The notes under the pieces are model-generated. The model ran no database searches, was not told where the DNA came from, and saw nothing but the letters and a program-made list of their open reading frames with translations. 64,000 nt of DNA, from positions 1 to 64,000 of the forward strand of contig WRAK01000008.1 of NCBI GenBank assembly GCA_009780235.1. Reading direction: 5' to 3'. The position numbers and the translations under genes are program-made. The DNA is from Oscillospiraceae bacterium (GTDB taxonomy: Bacteria > Bacillota > Clostridia > Oscillospirales > Oscillospiraceae). Below, in pieces: positions 15,648 through 24,616 of this stretch (the stretch's first letter is position 1; the number at the start of each line of letters is the position of its first letter).

Positions 15648-16094
15648 CTATAAGCTCCCCGCCGCATAACTACCGTCATCTGCGAATGTTATGGTGTAGC
15701 GTTCCGTTGTAAAACGTATAATCAATAAGGTCGGATCGTCCACTCCGCTCCAATGTACGCCGTCGTTAAACATCGGAAGCCAATTTTCTTTTTTGGTTTC
15801 CATGTCGGTACATGCTTCGGCCGTGCCGACAAGATTGATTGTGTACGCGCTTGAATTGATACATACACAGGCTTTATTGTTTTTGCTGATGCGTTCGGCA
15901 TACGGTCTGTCAGTAGCCGTATTAAATGTCAGCCGGTTTATGCCGTCGGCTCTTGTAATGCAAAACGTAGTGGCGGAGGGGTAGCCCTTATCATCAATCA
16001 GGGAAAGCGCGGCGTAGCCCTCCATGCCGCCGGCTTTATACTCTGCTTTCGAGTTGATGAGTTCGCTTGCTCTCCTAAGTACCTCTTGATTCAT
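15648..16094 (-). CDS. Pyridoxamine 5'-phosphate oxidase-like flavoprotein
   Basis: This 148-residue protein has the split-barrel FMN-binding fold. It shows GYPSATTFCITRADGINRLTF followed by ERISKNNKACVCIN and INLVGTAEACTD. The family includes general-stress-protein-26-like and F420/FMN enzymes; the substrate cannot be read. A weak AAAGG motif precedes the ATG. It is transcribed alone from a T/A-rich upstream region. Confidence 0.75.
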   Translation of the reverse strand: MNQEVLRRASELINSKAEYKAGGMEGYAALSLIDDKGYPSATTFCITRADGINRLTFNTATDRPYAERISKNNKACVCINSSAYTINLVGTAEACTDMETKKENWLPMFNDGVHWSGVDDPTLLIIRFTTERYTITFADDGSYAAGSL

Positions 16095-16173
16095 TGTGCA
16101 ACAACCTTTCTGATTTTTTTATTAGTATATCATACTGCACGTGGCAACGGTGTGTCTTATTTGAAAACATTTG

Positions 16174-16593
16174 TTAAAACACTTTCACCAGCAAAAGCTC
16201 CTGTGCCTGTGCCATCGGTGTGCCGTCCAAAAACAGGCCGCCCCTGTCCACATAGCCGAGCTTCCGATAAAAATGCTGCGCCGCTTCATCTACATTTGTT
16301 GAGGTCATCACCATCTGATGTCCCCATTCACGCATCTCCCGTTCCCAAGCCGACATGGCCTGCCTGCCGAGGCCTTTTTTGTGGTGGGCATCTTCTATGT
16401 ATATGAGCGTCAGGTATGGGATGCTGTCCAAGAACAGGTTATACCGCAGGATGCCGACGGGCTTGCCGTCGTTGCTGATGATATAGCCCCGTTTGTCTCG
16501 GACTTTTCGCGTGAATTCGTCTTCGTGCATGTGATTGTCGAGGGTGAACCAGTAAGATTTGTCGCGGGTTGTGACAGGGCGGATTTTGAACAT
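16174..16593 (-). CDS. GNAT family N-acetyltransferase
   Basis: The 139-residue protein has the GNAT fold. The acetyl-CoA loop is visible in HHKKGLGRQAM (about residues 67-77). It is followed by MTSTNVDEAAQHFYRKLGY, the common motif-B ending of the family. The substrate amine is unknown. The ATG is chosen because AGGAG lies eight bases upstream; longer starts have no such site. Confidence 0.8.
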   Translation of the reverse strand: MFKIRPVTTRDKSYWFTLDNHMHEDEFTRKVRDKRGYIISNDGKPVGILRYNLFLDSIPYLTLIYIEDAHHKKGLGRQAMSAWEREMREWGHQMVMTSTNVDEAAQHFYRKLGYVDRGGLFLDGTPMAQAQELLLVKVF

Positions 16594-16611
16594 TGGTATC
16601 ATCTCCTGACA

Positions 16612-16646
16612 AAATGGGGCCGGCCTGACAAGGCCGACCCTGTTTT
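16612..16646 (-). terminator. Terminator of the solute-binding lipoprotein gene
   Basis: Minus-strand GGGTCGGCCT-tgtc-AGGCCGGCCC forms a GC-rich stem just past the stop. T-runs flank it on both sides, so it may act in both directions. Confidence 0.6.
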
Positions 16647-17513
16647 TCATTCCTCATCGCTCATTATCAAATCAAGCCGCCCGCCAAAGGCCGCGGCATC
16701 GCCTGTGCGGATGAAATATACAGCCGCTGCCTCGTCCATCATCACGGCATCTATGCGGCCTTGCTCCAAGTCCACCAGTGCAGCGTATAAGACCTCCCGC
16801 TGGTCAATTTCACCGAGCCTGTTTTGAAGCGTAATATCCTCCGACAAGGCAACCTCCGCCGCCGAGCCCGAGCGCACCGCCATTGTCTGACCCCGCAGGC
16901 CGCGCAGGTTACGGATGCCGGAGTCGCTCATGGTGACCACCACTTGGCGGTTCTCTTTATAGGGGCCGATGTAGTACAGTCTGCTCCGGACTGCGTCCGT
17001 CAAGGTCACGCCGCCCCAGAGGCTGTCAATGTTGCCGCTGGCGAGTTCAAACTCCCGGTCGGCCCATTGGATGGGCAGGAGCACCAACTCCCACCCGTAG
17101 AGGTCGGCCACCGCACGGGCGAGGTCAATGTCGAAGCCCACCAACTCGCCCGTCTCATTGAGGAAACTCATGGGCGCGGAGGACGGGTCAAACCCCACGA
17201 TGAAAGCTCTCTCCCGCACCTCTTCTTCCAAGGCCGCCGTGGCCTCAAAGTCGGGCGGAATGATGGTCGGGTCATGCCCGAACCAGTAGCGGGCGATGCG
17301 GCTCACCGTCCCGTCGGCGGAGAGTTCTTGCAGCGCAGCCCATACCTGGTCTCGCAGGAGGGCATTGCCGCGGTGGAAAGCGATACCGAACTCGTAAGTC
17401 GCCGCTACCTCGTCCACGAGGACGGGCATGGGGACATAGACCTCTCCGCCTCCGCCGCAAGCGGCGAGCAGGAGGACAAGGATTAGTAAGATGGCGATAA
17501 TGCGATGTTTCAT
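16647..17513 (-). CDS. Solute-binding lipoprotein (family 3), apparently circularly permuted
   Basis: The 288-residue protein has a lipoprotein signal (LLLAAC, Cys19). Residues about 40-82 (YEFGIAFHRGN, LRDQVWAALQELSADGTVSR) are what normally closes an amino-acid-type solute-binding domain. Only afterwards come the normal first strand and loop (FIVGFDPSSAPMSFL, GFDIDLARAVAD) and the middle (NIDSLWGGVTLTDAVRS, IDAVMMDEAAA). The protein then stops just where the missing tail should begin. So the C-terminal segment sits at the N terminus. No ABC permease or ATPase gene is adjacent; a sensing role is possible. The start follows GAGG. Confidence 0.8.
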   Translation of the reverse strand: MKHRIIAILLILVLLLAACGGGGEVYVPMPVLVDEVAATYEFGIAFHRGNALLRDQVWAALQELSADGTVSRIARYWFGHDPTIIPPDFEATAALEEEVRERAFIVGFDPSSAPMSFLNETGELVGFDIDLARAVADLYGWELVLLPIQWADREFELASGNIDSLWGGVTLTDAVRSRLYYIGPYKENRQVVVTMSDSGIRNLRGLRGQTMAVRSGSAAEVALSEDITLQNRLGEIDQREVLYAALVDLEQGRIDAVMMDEAAAVYFIRTGDAAAFGGRLDLIMSDEE

Positions 17514-17527
17514 GCCGGAACCTCTAT

Positions 17528-17589
17528 GTCGGGGCGAACCGTGTTCGCCCGTGGTACGGGGGATGCGGACGAACATAGTTCGCCCCTAC
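17528..17589. repeat. Family C element; supplies the dut stop codon
   Basis: The 62-bp element has GGGGCGAAC near one end and GTTCGCCCCTAC at the other, with an inner GCGAAC/GTTCGC stem. The stop codon of dut is the TAG of its terminal GTAGGGG. Confidence 0.55.
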
Positions 17590-18098
17590 GAATCCGTCGA
17601 GCCAAACCCGCCGGTGCGCTCACCGTCGGCCTTGTCGTCATGTGTGATGCCATAGGGCAGGAAAATCCCCTGCGCGAAGCTGTCTCCTTCGGACAAGCGC
17701 AGGTGTTTTCCCGTCATACTGTCGTTGGAGATTTTAATCATGATATGTCCCTCGTTGTCGGCGTTGTAATAATCCGAATCGATGACACCCATCGTATTGT
17801 CGAGTTGAATCCGATACTTAAATCCATGCCCGGAGCGGGGCAGGATGCCCAACCACCAGCCGGGCTCTATCTTTGCGCGAATGCCTGTGGGGATGGTAAT
17901 GGTCTCCCGCGTGGAAAGGCTGAAGAAGAAAGGGGTGAAGAAATCATAGCCCGCCGAACCCGCCGTGGCCCGCGCAGGGTGGGCGATGCGTTCATAGGCG
18001 GCGAGGAGTTTGTCGCCGTAGAGGGGGACGTTGCACAATTCTGCGCCCAATTTGAACTGGGTGAAGCTGACTTTTTCGAATGTTGCGATGCGATGCAA
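17586..18098 (-). CDS. dut: dUTP diphosphatase, TTG start
   Basis: The 170-residue enzyme hydrolyses dUTP to dUMP and pyrophosphate, keeping uracil out of DNA. The trimeric dUTPase motifs are in order: ATAGSAGYDFF, PRSGHGFKY, LDNTMGVIDSDYYN, a divergent motif 4, and TGGFGSTD at the C terminus. The start is TTG, chosen because TTGGAGGT lies just upstream and homologues begin at this HRIATFEKVSF segment. No ATG is available nearby. Confidence 0.88.
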   Translation of the reverse strand: MHRIATFEKVSFTQFKLGAELCNVPLYGDKLLAAYERIAHPARATAGSAGYDFFTPFFFSLSTRETITIPTGIRAKIEPGWWLGILPRSGHGFKYRIQLDNTMGVIDSDYYNADNEGHIMIKISNDSMTGKHLRLSEGDSFAQGIFLPYGITHDDKADGERTGGFGSTDS

Positions 18099-18348
18099 TG
18101 GGGGTACCTCCAAGCTGGGATTAAAAGATGAATGTTTATTATAGCATAAATTCTTTTGCAAAGCAAAAGGGTTCGGCGCAAGGGAGCAAGGCACGATAGT
18201 GCCGCCTTCTATGATACAACGTTCCGGGGTGCCCGCTTGCCGCCTCTGGCGGCTTAGCGGGTCTTGTTGTTATAGCATAGATTTTTGATTTGTGCAAAAT
18301 TTGGGGGGTATGCTTTGGTTGTCGGGGGCTTATATTAAAATTGAACTG

Positions 18349-18813
18349 TTGGTTATGCCTGCCGGCGGCGTTCTTTTTGTTTCGCCCAAAAGAACCAAAA
18401 ATGCGACTTAGGGGCTGCGCCCCTAAGAACCCGCCGCGGGTTCTTACGCTCGATAAAACGCCGTACTTGTGCGGCATGATGCACAAACGCGCCATGCGCG
18501 CCCCATTATTACGTCTGTGACCCGCGATGATAGGCAATTGCGGGCAGACTGCCCGAATGTTCTCCCTCGCGCGCGGCGGGGTTGTGGGTGCAGAAGCCGT
18601 CTAAGCTCTATCTTTCCACAAGCGCAAGCCTTTTGCCGCAATCGTCCCATTCCGGCGGGCGAGCCGGAAGATGACGCGTTGCATCTACCACGAACGAAAA
18701 GTCAAAGGAAGAGATTCTAAAGAGAAACCCTAGTTTCTCTTTAGTCGCATTTCTTTGCACTTTCTTTGGCTAGACAAAGAAAGTAGGCCCCGCCGGCAGG
18801 CGAAAACAACGTA
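18349..18813. repeat. Dispersed repeat family A, copy 2
   Basis: The core (18406-18577) matches copy 1 near the start of the window over about 170 bp. The ends again carry GCCGGCGGCGTTC on the left and GCCGGCAGGCGAAAACAACGTA on the right, in inverted relation. An internal hairpin (AGAGAAACC-ctag-TTTCTCT) lies near 18720-18742. The rest of 18100-18950 holds a copy of CGGGCGGCC...CACCCCTAC (family C) at about 18832-18861 and no gene. Confidence 0.55.
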
Positions 18814-18955
18814 TGATTAAAGATAAACTACACGGGCGGCCAAGGACGGTCACCCCTACAACGCCCACGCCCCCCACGCGCCGAACAAGTGCGGCTCCTG
18901 CAAAGAGCAGGGGCAATGCACATTTTTGGGCGTCAAACACTACGGAGGATTCCCA

Positions 18956-19786
18956 ATGAAAAAACGACTACTAACACTCCTGCTCCTCACAGCCCTCATC
19001 TTACCCGGTATAGCTCAAACCACCCAAGCAATCCAAACGATCACAGACCTCCCAATCATCATGTACCACAAAGTAACAAAAGACCCCGCCCAGCTCGGGA
19101 AATTCGCCATCACGCCCGCCGAATTGGAGGCCGACATGCAATTCATCCGAGACAGCGGCTATCAGGCCGTTACCATGCAGGCACTCATCGATTTCGTCCA
19201 CGGCGCGGGCAAACTGCCGCCCAAGCCTCTTGTGCTCACGTTCGATGACGGATACTTCAGCGACTATCACTACGTCTATCCGCTGGCCCGGCAGTATAAC
19301 ATCCCCGTCGTCTCCTCCATCATCGGCAAAACCACGGACGAATATACGGCCGAGGGGCGGGAGGATATCATTTACCCCCATCTGACTTGGCCGCAGATTG
19401 AGGAGATGGCCCGCTCCGGGCTTGTGGAGACGCAAAACCACGGTTACGACATCCATTGCGCCCGCTGCGGCGCGTCCGGCGCGGCAAGACGGCAGGGCGA
19501 GGACTATGAGGCCTATGCCGCACGCTTGGGCGAGGATTTGACGCGCCTCCAACGCCGCATCGAAGAACATTTAGGGACGGCCCCCACCACATTTACCTAC
19601 CCTTTCGGAGCCAAGAGCGAGGGGAGCGATGCGGTGTTGCAAAGTCTGGGATTTTCGGCCAGTCTCTCGGTGCGGGCGCAGCGGAACACGCTGACCCGCG
19701 GTGAGCCGGGGTGTCTGTTTTCGTTGGGGCGTATTCTGCGTCCGCACGGGCGGAGCTTGGAGCAGATTTTGGAATCCGCAGCGTGA
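18956..19786 (+). CDS. Exported polysaccharide deacetylase (NodB homology)
   Basis: This 276-residue protein has a signal peptide (KKRLLTLLLLTALILPGIAQ). The carbohydrate esterase 4 domain shows LPIIMYHKV, LVLTFDDGYFSDY with the catalytic and metal Asp pair, and the metal-site NHGYDIH. It also has TFTYPFGA, the ligand loop. Enzymes of this type deacetylate peptidoglycan or chitin-like sugars outside the cell. The ATG is chosen with ACGGAGGA upstream. Confidence 0.88.
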   Translation: MKKRLLTLLLLTALILPGIAQTTQAIQTITDLPIIMYHKVTKDPAQLGKFAITPAELEADMQFIRDSGYQAVTMQALIDFVHGAGKLPPKPLVLTFDDGYFSDYHYVYPLARQYNIPVVSSIIGKTTDEYTAEGREDIIYPHLTWPQIEEMARSGLVETQNHGYDIHCARCGASGAARRQGEDYEAYAARLGEDLTRLQRRIEEHLGTAPTTFTYPFGAKSEGSDAVLQSLGFSASLSVRAQRNTLTRGEPGCLFSLGRILRPHGRSLEQILESAA

Positions 19787-19825
19787 AAAACCGTCATCAT
19801 AAGGCATCGGATGCCGGTAACGTAA

Positions 19826-19854
19826 TGTAGGGGCGGCCGGCAGCCGCCCCTACA
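19826..19854. repeat. Family C short inverted repeat
   Basis: TGTAGGGGCGGC-cggca-GCCGCCCCTACA is a perfect palindrome between the deacetylase and mal genes. It may serve as a transcript end. Confidence 0.6.
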
Positions 19855-19880
19855 TGTTTCCATCGATTTTTTGAAAAGGC

Positions 19881-19910
19881 TTGAACCCGATGCCACGGTC
19901 ATGCTATACT
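19881..19910 (+). promoter_or_regulatory. Promoter of the methylaspartate ammonia-lyase gene
   Basis: TTGAAC (19881-19886) and TATACT (19905-19910) are 18 bp apart and lie about 65 bp before the ATG. Confidence 0.5.
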
Positions 19911-19977
19911 GTGTAAATGAAAGGTGCAACCTTAGACCCACCATATACAGAGGGAAACGAAAGGATGATACTACACC

Positions 19978-21225
19978 ATGAAAATTGTCAAAGCAATCTG
20001 CGCACCGGGCCGTACCGGGTTTTATTTCGATGACCAGCGGGCCATCAAAACCGGAACGGCCGTCGCTGACGGGGCTACTTATCGGGGGCTTCCCATAACC
20101 CCCGGCTTTACTGCCGTCCGTCAGGCGGGTGAGGCCATCTCCGTCATGCTCATTCTGGAGGACGGCCAAATCGCCCACGGCGACTGCGCCGCCGTGCAAT
20201 ACTCCGGGGCGGCGGGACGTGATCCGCTGTTTCTGGCCGAGGAGTTCATCCCCGTCCTCGAATCGCACATCCTTCCCGACCTCGTCGGCGAAGAACTGGA
20301 CAGCTTCCGTCGGTTAGCGGACAAGCTGGAGTCTGTGCGGGTTGACGGCAAACTCCTGCACACCGCCATCCGCTACGGGGTCTCCCAGGCGATTTTGGAT
20401 GCCGTAGCGAAAGCCAAGCATCAGCTCATGTGCGAGGTCATCGCAGACGAGTACAATCTCACCCTGACCACCGAAGAAGTCCCCATCTTCACCCAGTCCG
20501 GCGACAACCGTTACGACGGGGCGGATAAGATGATAGTCAAAGGCGCGGCTATTTTGCCGCACGCGCTCATCAACAACGTGGAACTCAAGCTGGGGCCGAA
20601 AGGCGAAAAACTTCTCGCCTACATCACTTGGCTCCGCGACCGTATCTTAGCCTTGCGCTCGGACGAGAGCTATCACCCCGTCCTGCATATCGACGTCTAC
20701 GGCACCATCGGGCAGGCATTCGGCAACGACAACTACGAGGCCATGGCAGATTACTTAGCGACGCTGGCGGGGGCCGCCGCACCGTTCCGCCTCCGCATCG
20801 AAGGCCCGATGGACGCAGACGACAGGGAGCTGCAAATGGAATGCCTCGCCGGTCTCACCCGTGAGGTGGACTCCCGTGATATCCCCGTCCAACTCGTGGC
20901 CGATGAGTGGTGCAACACCTTGGAGGACATTCAATACTTCGCCGACAATCGGGCGGGTCACATGGTGCAAATCAAGACCCCCGACCTCGGCGGCATCGGC
21001 AACACCGTGGAGGCCGCACTCTACTGCAAGGCCCGGGGCGTGGGTGCCTATCAGGGCGGCTCCTGCAACGAGACCGACCGTTCGGCGCAGGTTTGCGTCC
21101 ATCTGGCGATGGCGACGAAGCCCGTGCAGATTCTCGCCAAGCCCGGCATGGGTGTGGATGAGGCATTTATGCTCGCGTATAATGAAATGCAGCGGATTCG
21201 CGTAATTTTAGAGGCGAAAGCGTAG
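19978..21225 (+). CDS. Methylaspartate ammonia-lyase
   Basis: The 415-residue enolase-superfamily enzyme converts threo-3-methylaspartate to mesaconate and ammonia, the second step of glutamate fermentation by the mesaconate route. The Mg ligands are in HIDVYGTIG, RIEGPMDADDR and LVADEWCNT, and the catalytic Lys is in VQIKTPDLGG. All known key residues appear kept. Glutamate mutase genes, its usual neighbours, are absent from this window. The ribosome-binding site is weak (GAAAGGA). Confidence 0.93.
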   Translation: MKIVKAICAPGRTGFYFDDQRAIKTGTAVADGATYRGLPITPGFTAVRQAGEAISVMLILEDGQIAHGDCAAVQYSGAAGRDPLFLAEEFIPVLESHILPDLVGEELDSFRRLADKLESVRVDGKLLHTAIRYGVSQAILDAVAKAKHQLMCEVIADEYNLTLTTEEVPIFTQSGDNRYDGADKMIVKGAAILPHALINNVELKLGPKGEKLLAYITWLRDRILALRSDESYHPVLHIDVYGTIGQAFGNDNYEAMADYLATLAGAAAPFRLRIEGPMDADDRELQMECLAGLTREVDSRDIPVQLVADEWCNTLEDIQYFADNRAGHMVQIKTPDLGGIGNTVEAALYCKARGVGAYQGGSCNETDRSAQVCVHLAMATKPVQILAKPGMGVDEAFMLAYNEMQRIRVILEAKA

Positions 21226-21240
21226 GCGAGACAGTAACAG

Positions 21241-21278
21241 AGTGCCTTGCAGACCAATTGGTTTGCAAGGCACTTTTT
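21241..21278 (+). terminator. Terminator of the methylaspartate ammonia-lyase gene
   Basis: AGTGCCTTGCA and TGCAAGGCACT form a stem followed by TTTTTG. Confidence 0.8.
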
Positions 21279-21380
21279 GTTTGTTCGGGCGTTGGGTTGC
21301 CCGGTCGGCGAGGTCTTATTTTTTGTAGGGGCGACCGCCCCCGGTATCCCGCATAACAGCAGAAATTTACGGTGTTGGTT

Positions 21381-21428
21381 GTAGGGGCGGCCATTGGCCG
21401 TCCGCGGACGCGCAATGCGCGCCCCTAC
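21381..21428. repeat. Family C element
   Basis: GTAGGGGCGGCCATTGGCC at one end and GCGCGCCCCTAC at the other enclose a second small palindrome (GCGCAATGCGC). A related GTAGGGGCGACC stands at about 21325-21345, and a family A end fragment (GCCGGCAGGC...CAACGTATG) at about 21488-21512. Confidence 0.55.
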
Positions 21429-21520
21429 ACGTTGTACATTGTAGAATGCCACCCTCGGTCGCCCCTGCGCGCCTTCTTGTCTCGCCTCGCCGGCAGGCAT
21501 AGCCAACGTATGATAAAGAA

Positions 21521-21556
21521 AGCGGGCGTTGCAAACCAAATAGTTTGCAACGCCCG
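21521..21556 (-). terminator. Terminator of the ABC permease operon
   Basis: GCGGGCGTTGCAAAC and GTTTGCAACGCCCGC form a perfect 15-bp stem just past the permease stop, followed on the minus strand by TTTCTTT. Confidence 0.7.
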
Positions 21557-21569
21557 CTCGCTATATACG

Positions 21570-23708
21570 TTACCCAACCTCAAAATAAAACTCCGCATCA
21601 TCCTGCGCGGCCGACCGCTCGCCCCGCCAACCGAGGGCGGTCAACAGTTCTTCATTATCCGTGTGGAAGAAAAACGTGGCATTCACAAACGCATCTATCT
21701 CTTCCAACCAAGCGGAAATATGAATGGAAAGATGCGTCTTCTCCGCATCCAAGGGCGTATTGCCCTGCGCACGGATGGCGTCCAAGAGCAGAGGGACGAG
21801 GGTTTCATAATCCCCCCCGGATCTGCTGTCCCATTCCTCGAAACTGCGAGAGACGAGGCCGTGCGGGTTCAGGCTTTGCATGTTAATCCAATAGCCCGTG
21901 AGCGTACCGGCCAGCAGATGTTCCAGCGCAAGCTCGGTATGGTTCCGACTCTCGGCATTGGAGTGCCGCACGAACAGTTCTGCCGCACGGGGCGTCAGGC
22001 TCGTGACGGGCAGCCAGCCGGTATAGGTCTGCGTTCCGGCAAAGCCGCGGATGTTGAGACTGCCGTAGGTGACAGGGACATATGCGTCCTCCGGGAAAGC
22101 CATATCCCAGCCCCAGCCGCGGGAAATGGCGTTCCATTCGGTCAGCTCCAAGCCCCGCACCTCTTCCCGCAGGGCAGCGTAAATCTCTACGACGGCCTCG
22201 GGAGAGAGACTTGTGTGCGCCATAATCTCAGCCGGGTCTTCCGGCAGAGAGAGGAATGCCTCGGTGTAGACGGGGTGTGTACTCAGAAGCTCGGAGAGCG
22301 TTCTGTCGGCCTCCTCGTCAAAGAGAATGTTACGCCGAATCGTGCGGCCGTTCTGCATCTCGAAGAAGACTGTGTGCTGGTGAATTACGTTGTTGCCCCA
22401 AGGGTGATCGAAGAAGCTGCCCCCGCCGCGGACGACACCGAGATGGTGTTCAAACGTCTCTACGAGAAATGCCGCCAGCCGCTCGTCCTCGATGGACACT
22501 TCACGGGCGCGGATTTCTTGGTAGCTGATGTGCTCATCGCCCCAATTGCTGTGAAACGTGTTCGTCTGAATCCGCACGGATGCGACCTGGGCCGGGGGAA
22601 TATCCCGGTTCAAAATGGCATTCCCCGTAAAGATTGCGCCGACGACGAAGACGACATTCAGCACCGCAAGAATCCCCAGCCCCGGCAGGGCTTTTTTGAT
22701 GTTGGAGAGCTTCTTCGTCGATATCAGCTCATAGGCAAAGTAGGCCACCACAGCAAGGGCGTAGATACTAATGAGCAGGACAAGATTGTCGCCGCTGCGG
22801 TACCGCGCGACGGAAAGAAGTATCATCGCCGGGATGCAGACCACGAATGCCAATGCAATGCGAATCATGTTCTGCAATATACTACTCTGCGCCGGGTTGC
22901 TCGCCGTCTCACTCCTGCGCCGCTTAAACAGCACGATGGCAATGGCAAAGTAAATGAGTGCCAGCACGAAAGTATACAGGATACCGTAGACAAATGCGTC
23001 ACTCATGCCCCCGGGGGTGCTGAGGATATTCCACACGAAGCTGAACGGAATGTTGTGCGAACTGTCACCCAGGATGCCGAATGTCTCCGGCGAGATGACA
23101 AAGCGGGTTGCGTCCATCACAGTCTGGGTAAAAGCGACGAGCAGTATTCTGGGCAGGAAGAGTATCAAGCCCGCCGTTGCAATGTTGGAGAACGTCGTCC
23201 CCGTCACGCTCATGGCAATCAGCACAGCAGCGATAACCAGCAGACAGCCAACCGTAATCCCCAATGCCGTAAGCAAAACGGAACTGAAATTGATAATCGC
23301 AACGCCCGCAGGAGCCAAGCTGAAAATAGCAAGCGTAATCCCCGTGCAAAGCCAAATGCCGCCGATGACCCAAGTCACGATTGCAGCTAAGAACGAGCCG
23401 AATATCGCTTCCCGTTTGTGCGGGATGGCGTGGTAGAAGTCGCTGCTGTTGCGCTTGTTGAGGAAAGAGAACAAAAACAGCGTCAGAATCGGCGCAAAAG
23501 CCGGCATGGCGAGAAAGAGGGCAAAGTTGGTCGCTATGCCGTCAATGGCGACTGCACCGCCCTGCCACCCGTGCGCCATGTCCCGGAGTTGGGACTGAAT
23601 CATTGCCGCCGGGAGCAGGGTTGCGCCCAAGAGCAAAATTGCGAGGAACAGGCCCGCCAGAAACGCCGAGCGGCGCAGGGCCTCTTTGTATAATTTCAAG
23701 TTAAACAT
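21570..23708 (-). CDS. Large ABC transporter permease of a YtrA-type locus
   Basis: This 712-residue protein has about ten membrane helices (about residues 14-400). They are followed by a roughly 300-residue soluble C-terminal domain rich in Glu and Asp, possibly of the DUF6449 type. LNKRNSSDFYHAIPHKRE is shared with permeases encoded beside GntR/YtrA regulators in Clostridia. It forms an exporter with the ATPase encoded two bases upstream. These systems often answer cell-envelope stress or antibiotics; the substrate is not readable here. Confidence 0.75.
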   Translation of the reverse strand: MFNLKLYKEALRRSAFLAGLFLAILLLGATLLPAAMIQSQLRDMAHGWQGGAVAIDGIATNFALFLAMPAFAPILTLFLFSFLNKRNSSDFYHAIPHKREAIFGSFLAAIVTWVIGGIWLCTGITLAIFSLAPAGVAIINFSSVLLTALGITVGCLLVIAAVLIAMSVTGTTFSNIATAGLILFLPRILLVAFTQTVMDATRFVISPETFGILGDSSHNIPFSFVWNILSTPGGMSDAFVYGILYTFVLALIYFAIAIVLFKRRRSETASNPAQSSILQNMIRIALAFVVCIPAMILLSVARYRSGDNLVLLISIYALAVVAYFAYELISTKKLSNIKKALPGLGILAVLNVVFVVGAIFTGNAILNRDIPPAQVASVRIQTNTFHSNWGDEHISYQEIRAREVSIEDERLAAFLVETFEHHLGVVRGGGSFFDHPWGNNVIHQHTVFFEMQNGRTIRRNILFDEEADRTLSELLSTHPVYTEAFLSLPEDPAEIMAHTSLSPEAVVEIYAALREEVRGLELTEWNAISRGWGWDMAFPEDAYVPVTYGSLNIRGFAGTQTYTGWLPVTSLTPRAAELFVRHSNAESRNHTELALEHLLAGTLTGYWINMQSLNPHGLVSRSFEEWDSRSGGDYETLVPLLLDAIRAQGNTPLDAEKTHLSIHISAWLEEIDAFVNATFFFHTDNEELLTALGWRGERSAAQDDAEFYFEVG

Positions 23709-23710
23709 CT

Positions 23711-24616
23711 CTACTCCACCTCCAAAATGTGGTCAAAGGCATAGCCGAGGGCCTGCATCTCGTGGATAAAGACTTCCTCCAAGGAAAGCGGCAGGATGTC
23801 CAAGAGTGCGGGAGACTTTGCGGCCAAAAAGTTCTTCGTCTCCGCCCTGTCGCCTCGGACGATGAAGCTCGCCACGGATCCGCGCTGGTTGTAGTCGAGC
23901 AGGTCGAGGCCTTGGAAGAGCTCTCTGTCATATGGCTCCAGGAAGGCGACCTGCACTTTGAAGAGTGCGGTTTTCAGGTTCTGCACGTCCGACTCGAAGA
24001 CGATGCCGCCCTTGTGCAAGAGTGCCAACTGGTCACAGGTGTCTTCCAACTCACGCAGACTGTGGGAGGTGATGATGGCCGTTGTCCCGCGCTCCATGAC
24101 GTACTCGGTGATAAGGTTTTTCACGAGGTTGCGCACCACGGGGTCGAGGCCGTCAAAGGTCTCGTCGAAGAAGATATATTCGGGATTCGTACACAGGGCC
24201 AGAATCGTAGCCGCCTGACGGCGCATCCCCTTGGAAAAGGTATTGGTGCTCGCCTTGGGATTCAACCCGAAGATTTCTGTGAGTTCTTTATATCGCGCGC
24301 GGTCAAATCCCTTGTAGATGCCGCCGTATAAATCCGCCATGCGATTCATGGAGGCATTGGCCAGAAAGTAAAGTTCATCCGGTACGTAGGCCATGCGGCG
24401 TTTGGCGGCGGGGTTTTCGTAGACGCATTCGCCGTCTAACGTGACCTGCCCCTCGTCCGCCCGGTATACGCCCGTGACCAACCGCAGGAAGGTGGACTTG
24501 CCCGCCCCGTTTGCGCCGATGAGGCCGTAGATACAGCCTTTCGGAATCTCGCAGTCCAGCTTTTGCACCGCCGGGTAGGTTCCGAATAATTTGGTGACTT
24601 GCTCCGCTCTAATCAT
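23711..24616 (-). CDS. ABC transporter ATP-binding protein
   Basis: This 301-residue ATPase belongs to the GntR-ABC-permease operon. The Walker A is GANGAGKST, the signature FSKGMRRQ, and the Walker B YIFFDETFDGLDP, followed by ITSHSLRELE. The FSKGM form of the signature is common in YtrB/BcrA-like exporters. The start overlaps the GntR gene by 8 bp and has GGAGG six bases upstream; a start seven codons earlier lacks one. Confidence 0.9.
   Translation of the reverse strand: MIRAEQVTKLFGTYPAVQKLDCEIPKGCIYGLIGANGAGKSTFLRLVTGVYRADEGQVTLDGECVYENPAAKRRMAYVPDELYFLANASMNRMADLYGGIYKGFDRARYKELTEIFGLNPKASTNTFSKGMRRQAATILALCTNPEYIFFDETFDGLDPVVRNLVKNLITEYVMERGTTAIITSHSLRELEDTCDQLALLHKGGIVFESDVQNLKTALFKVQVAFLEPYDRELFQGLDLLDYNQRGSVASFIVRGDRAETKNFLAAKSPALLDILPLSLEEVFIHEMQALGYAFDHILEVE

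Noticed and set aside
21372..23390. 672-codon plus-strand frame antisense to the large ABC permease
   Set aside because: Composition mirrors the permease on the other strand, and there is no start signal or domain.
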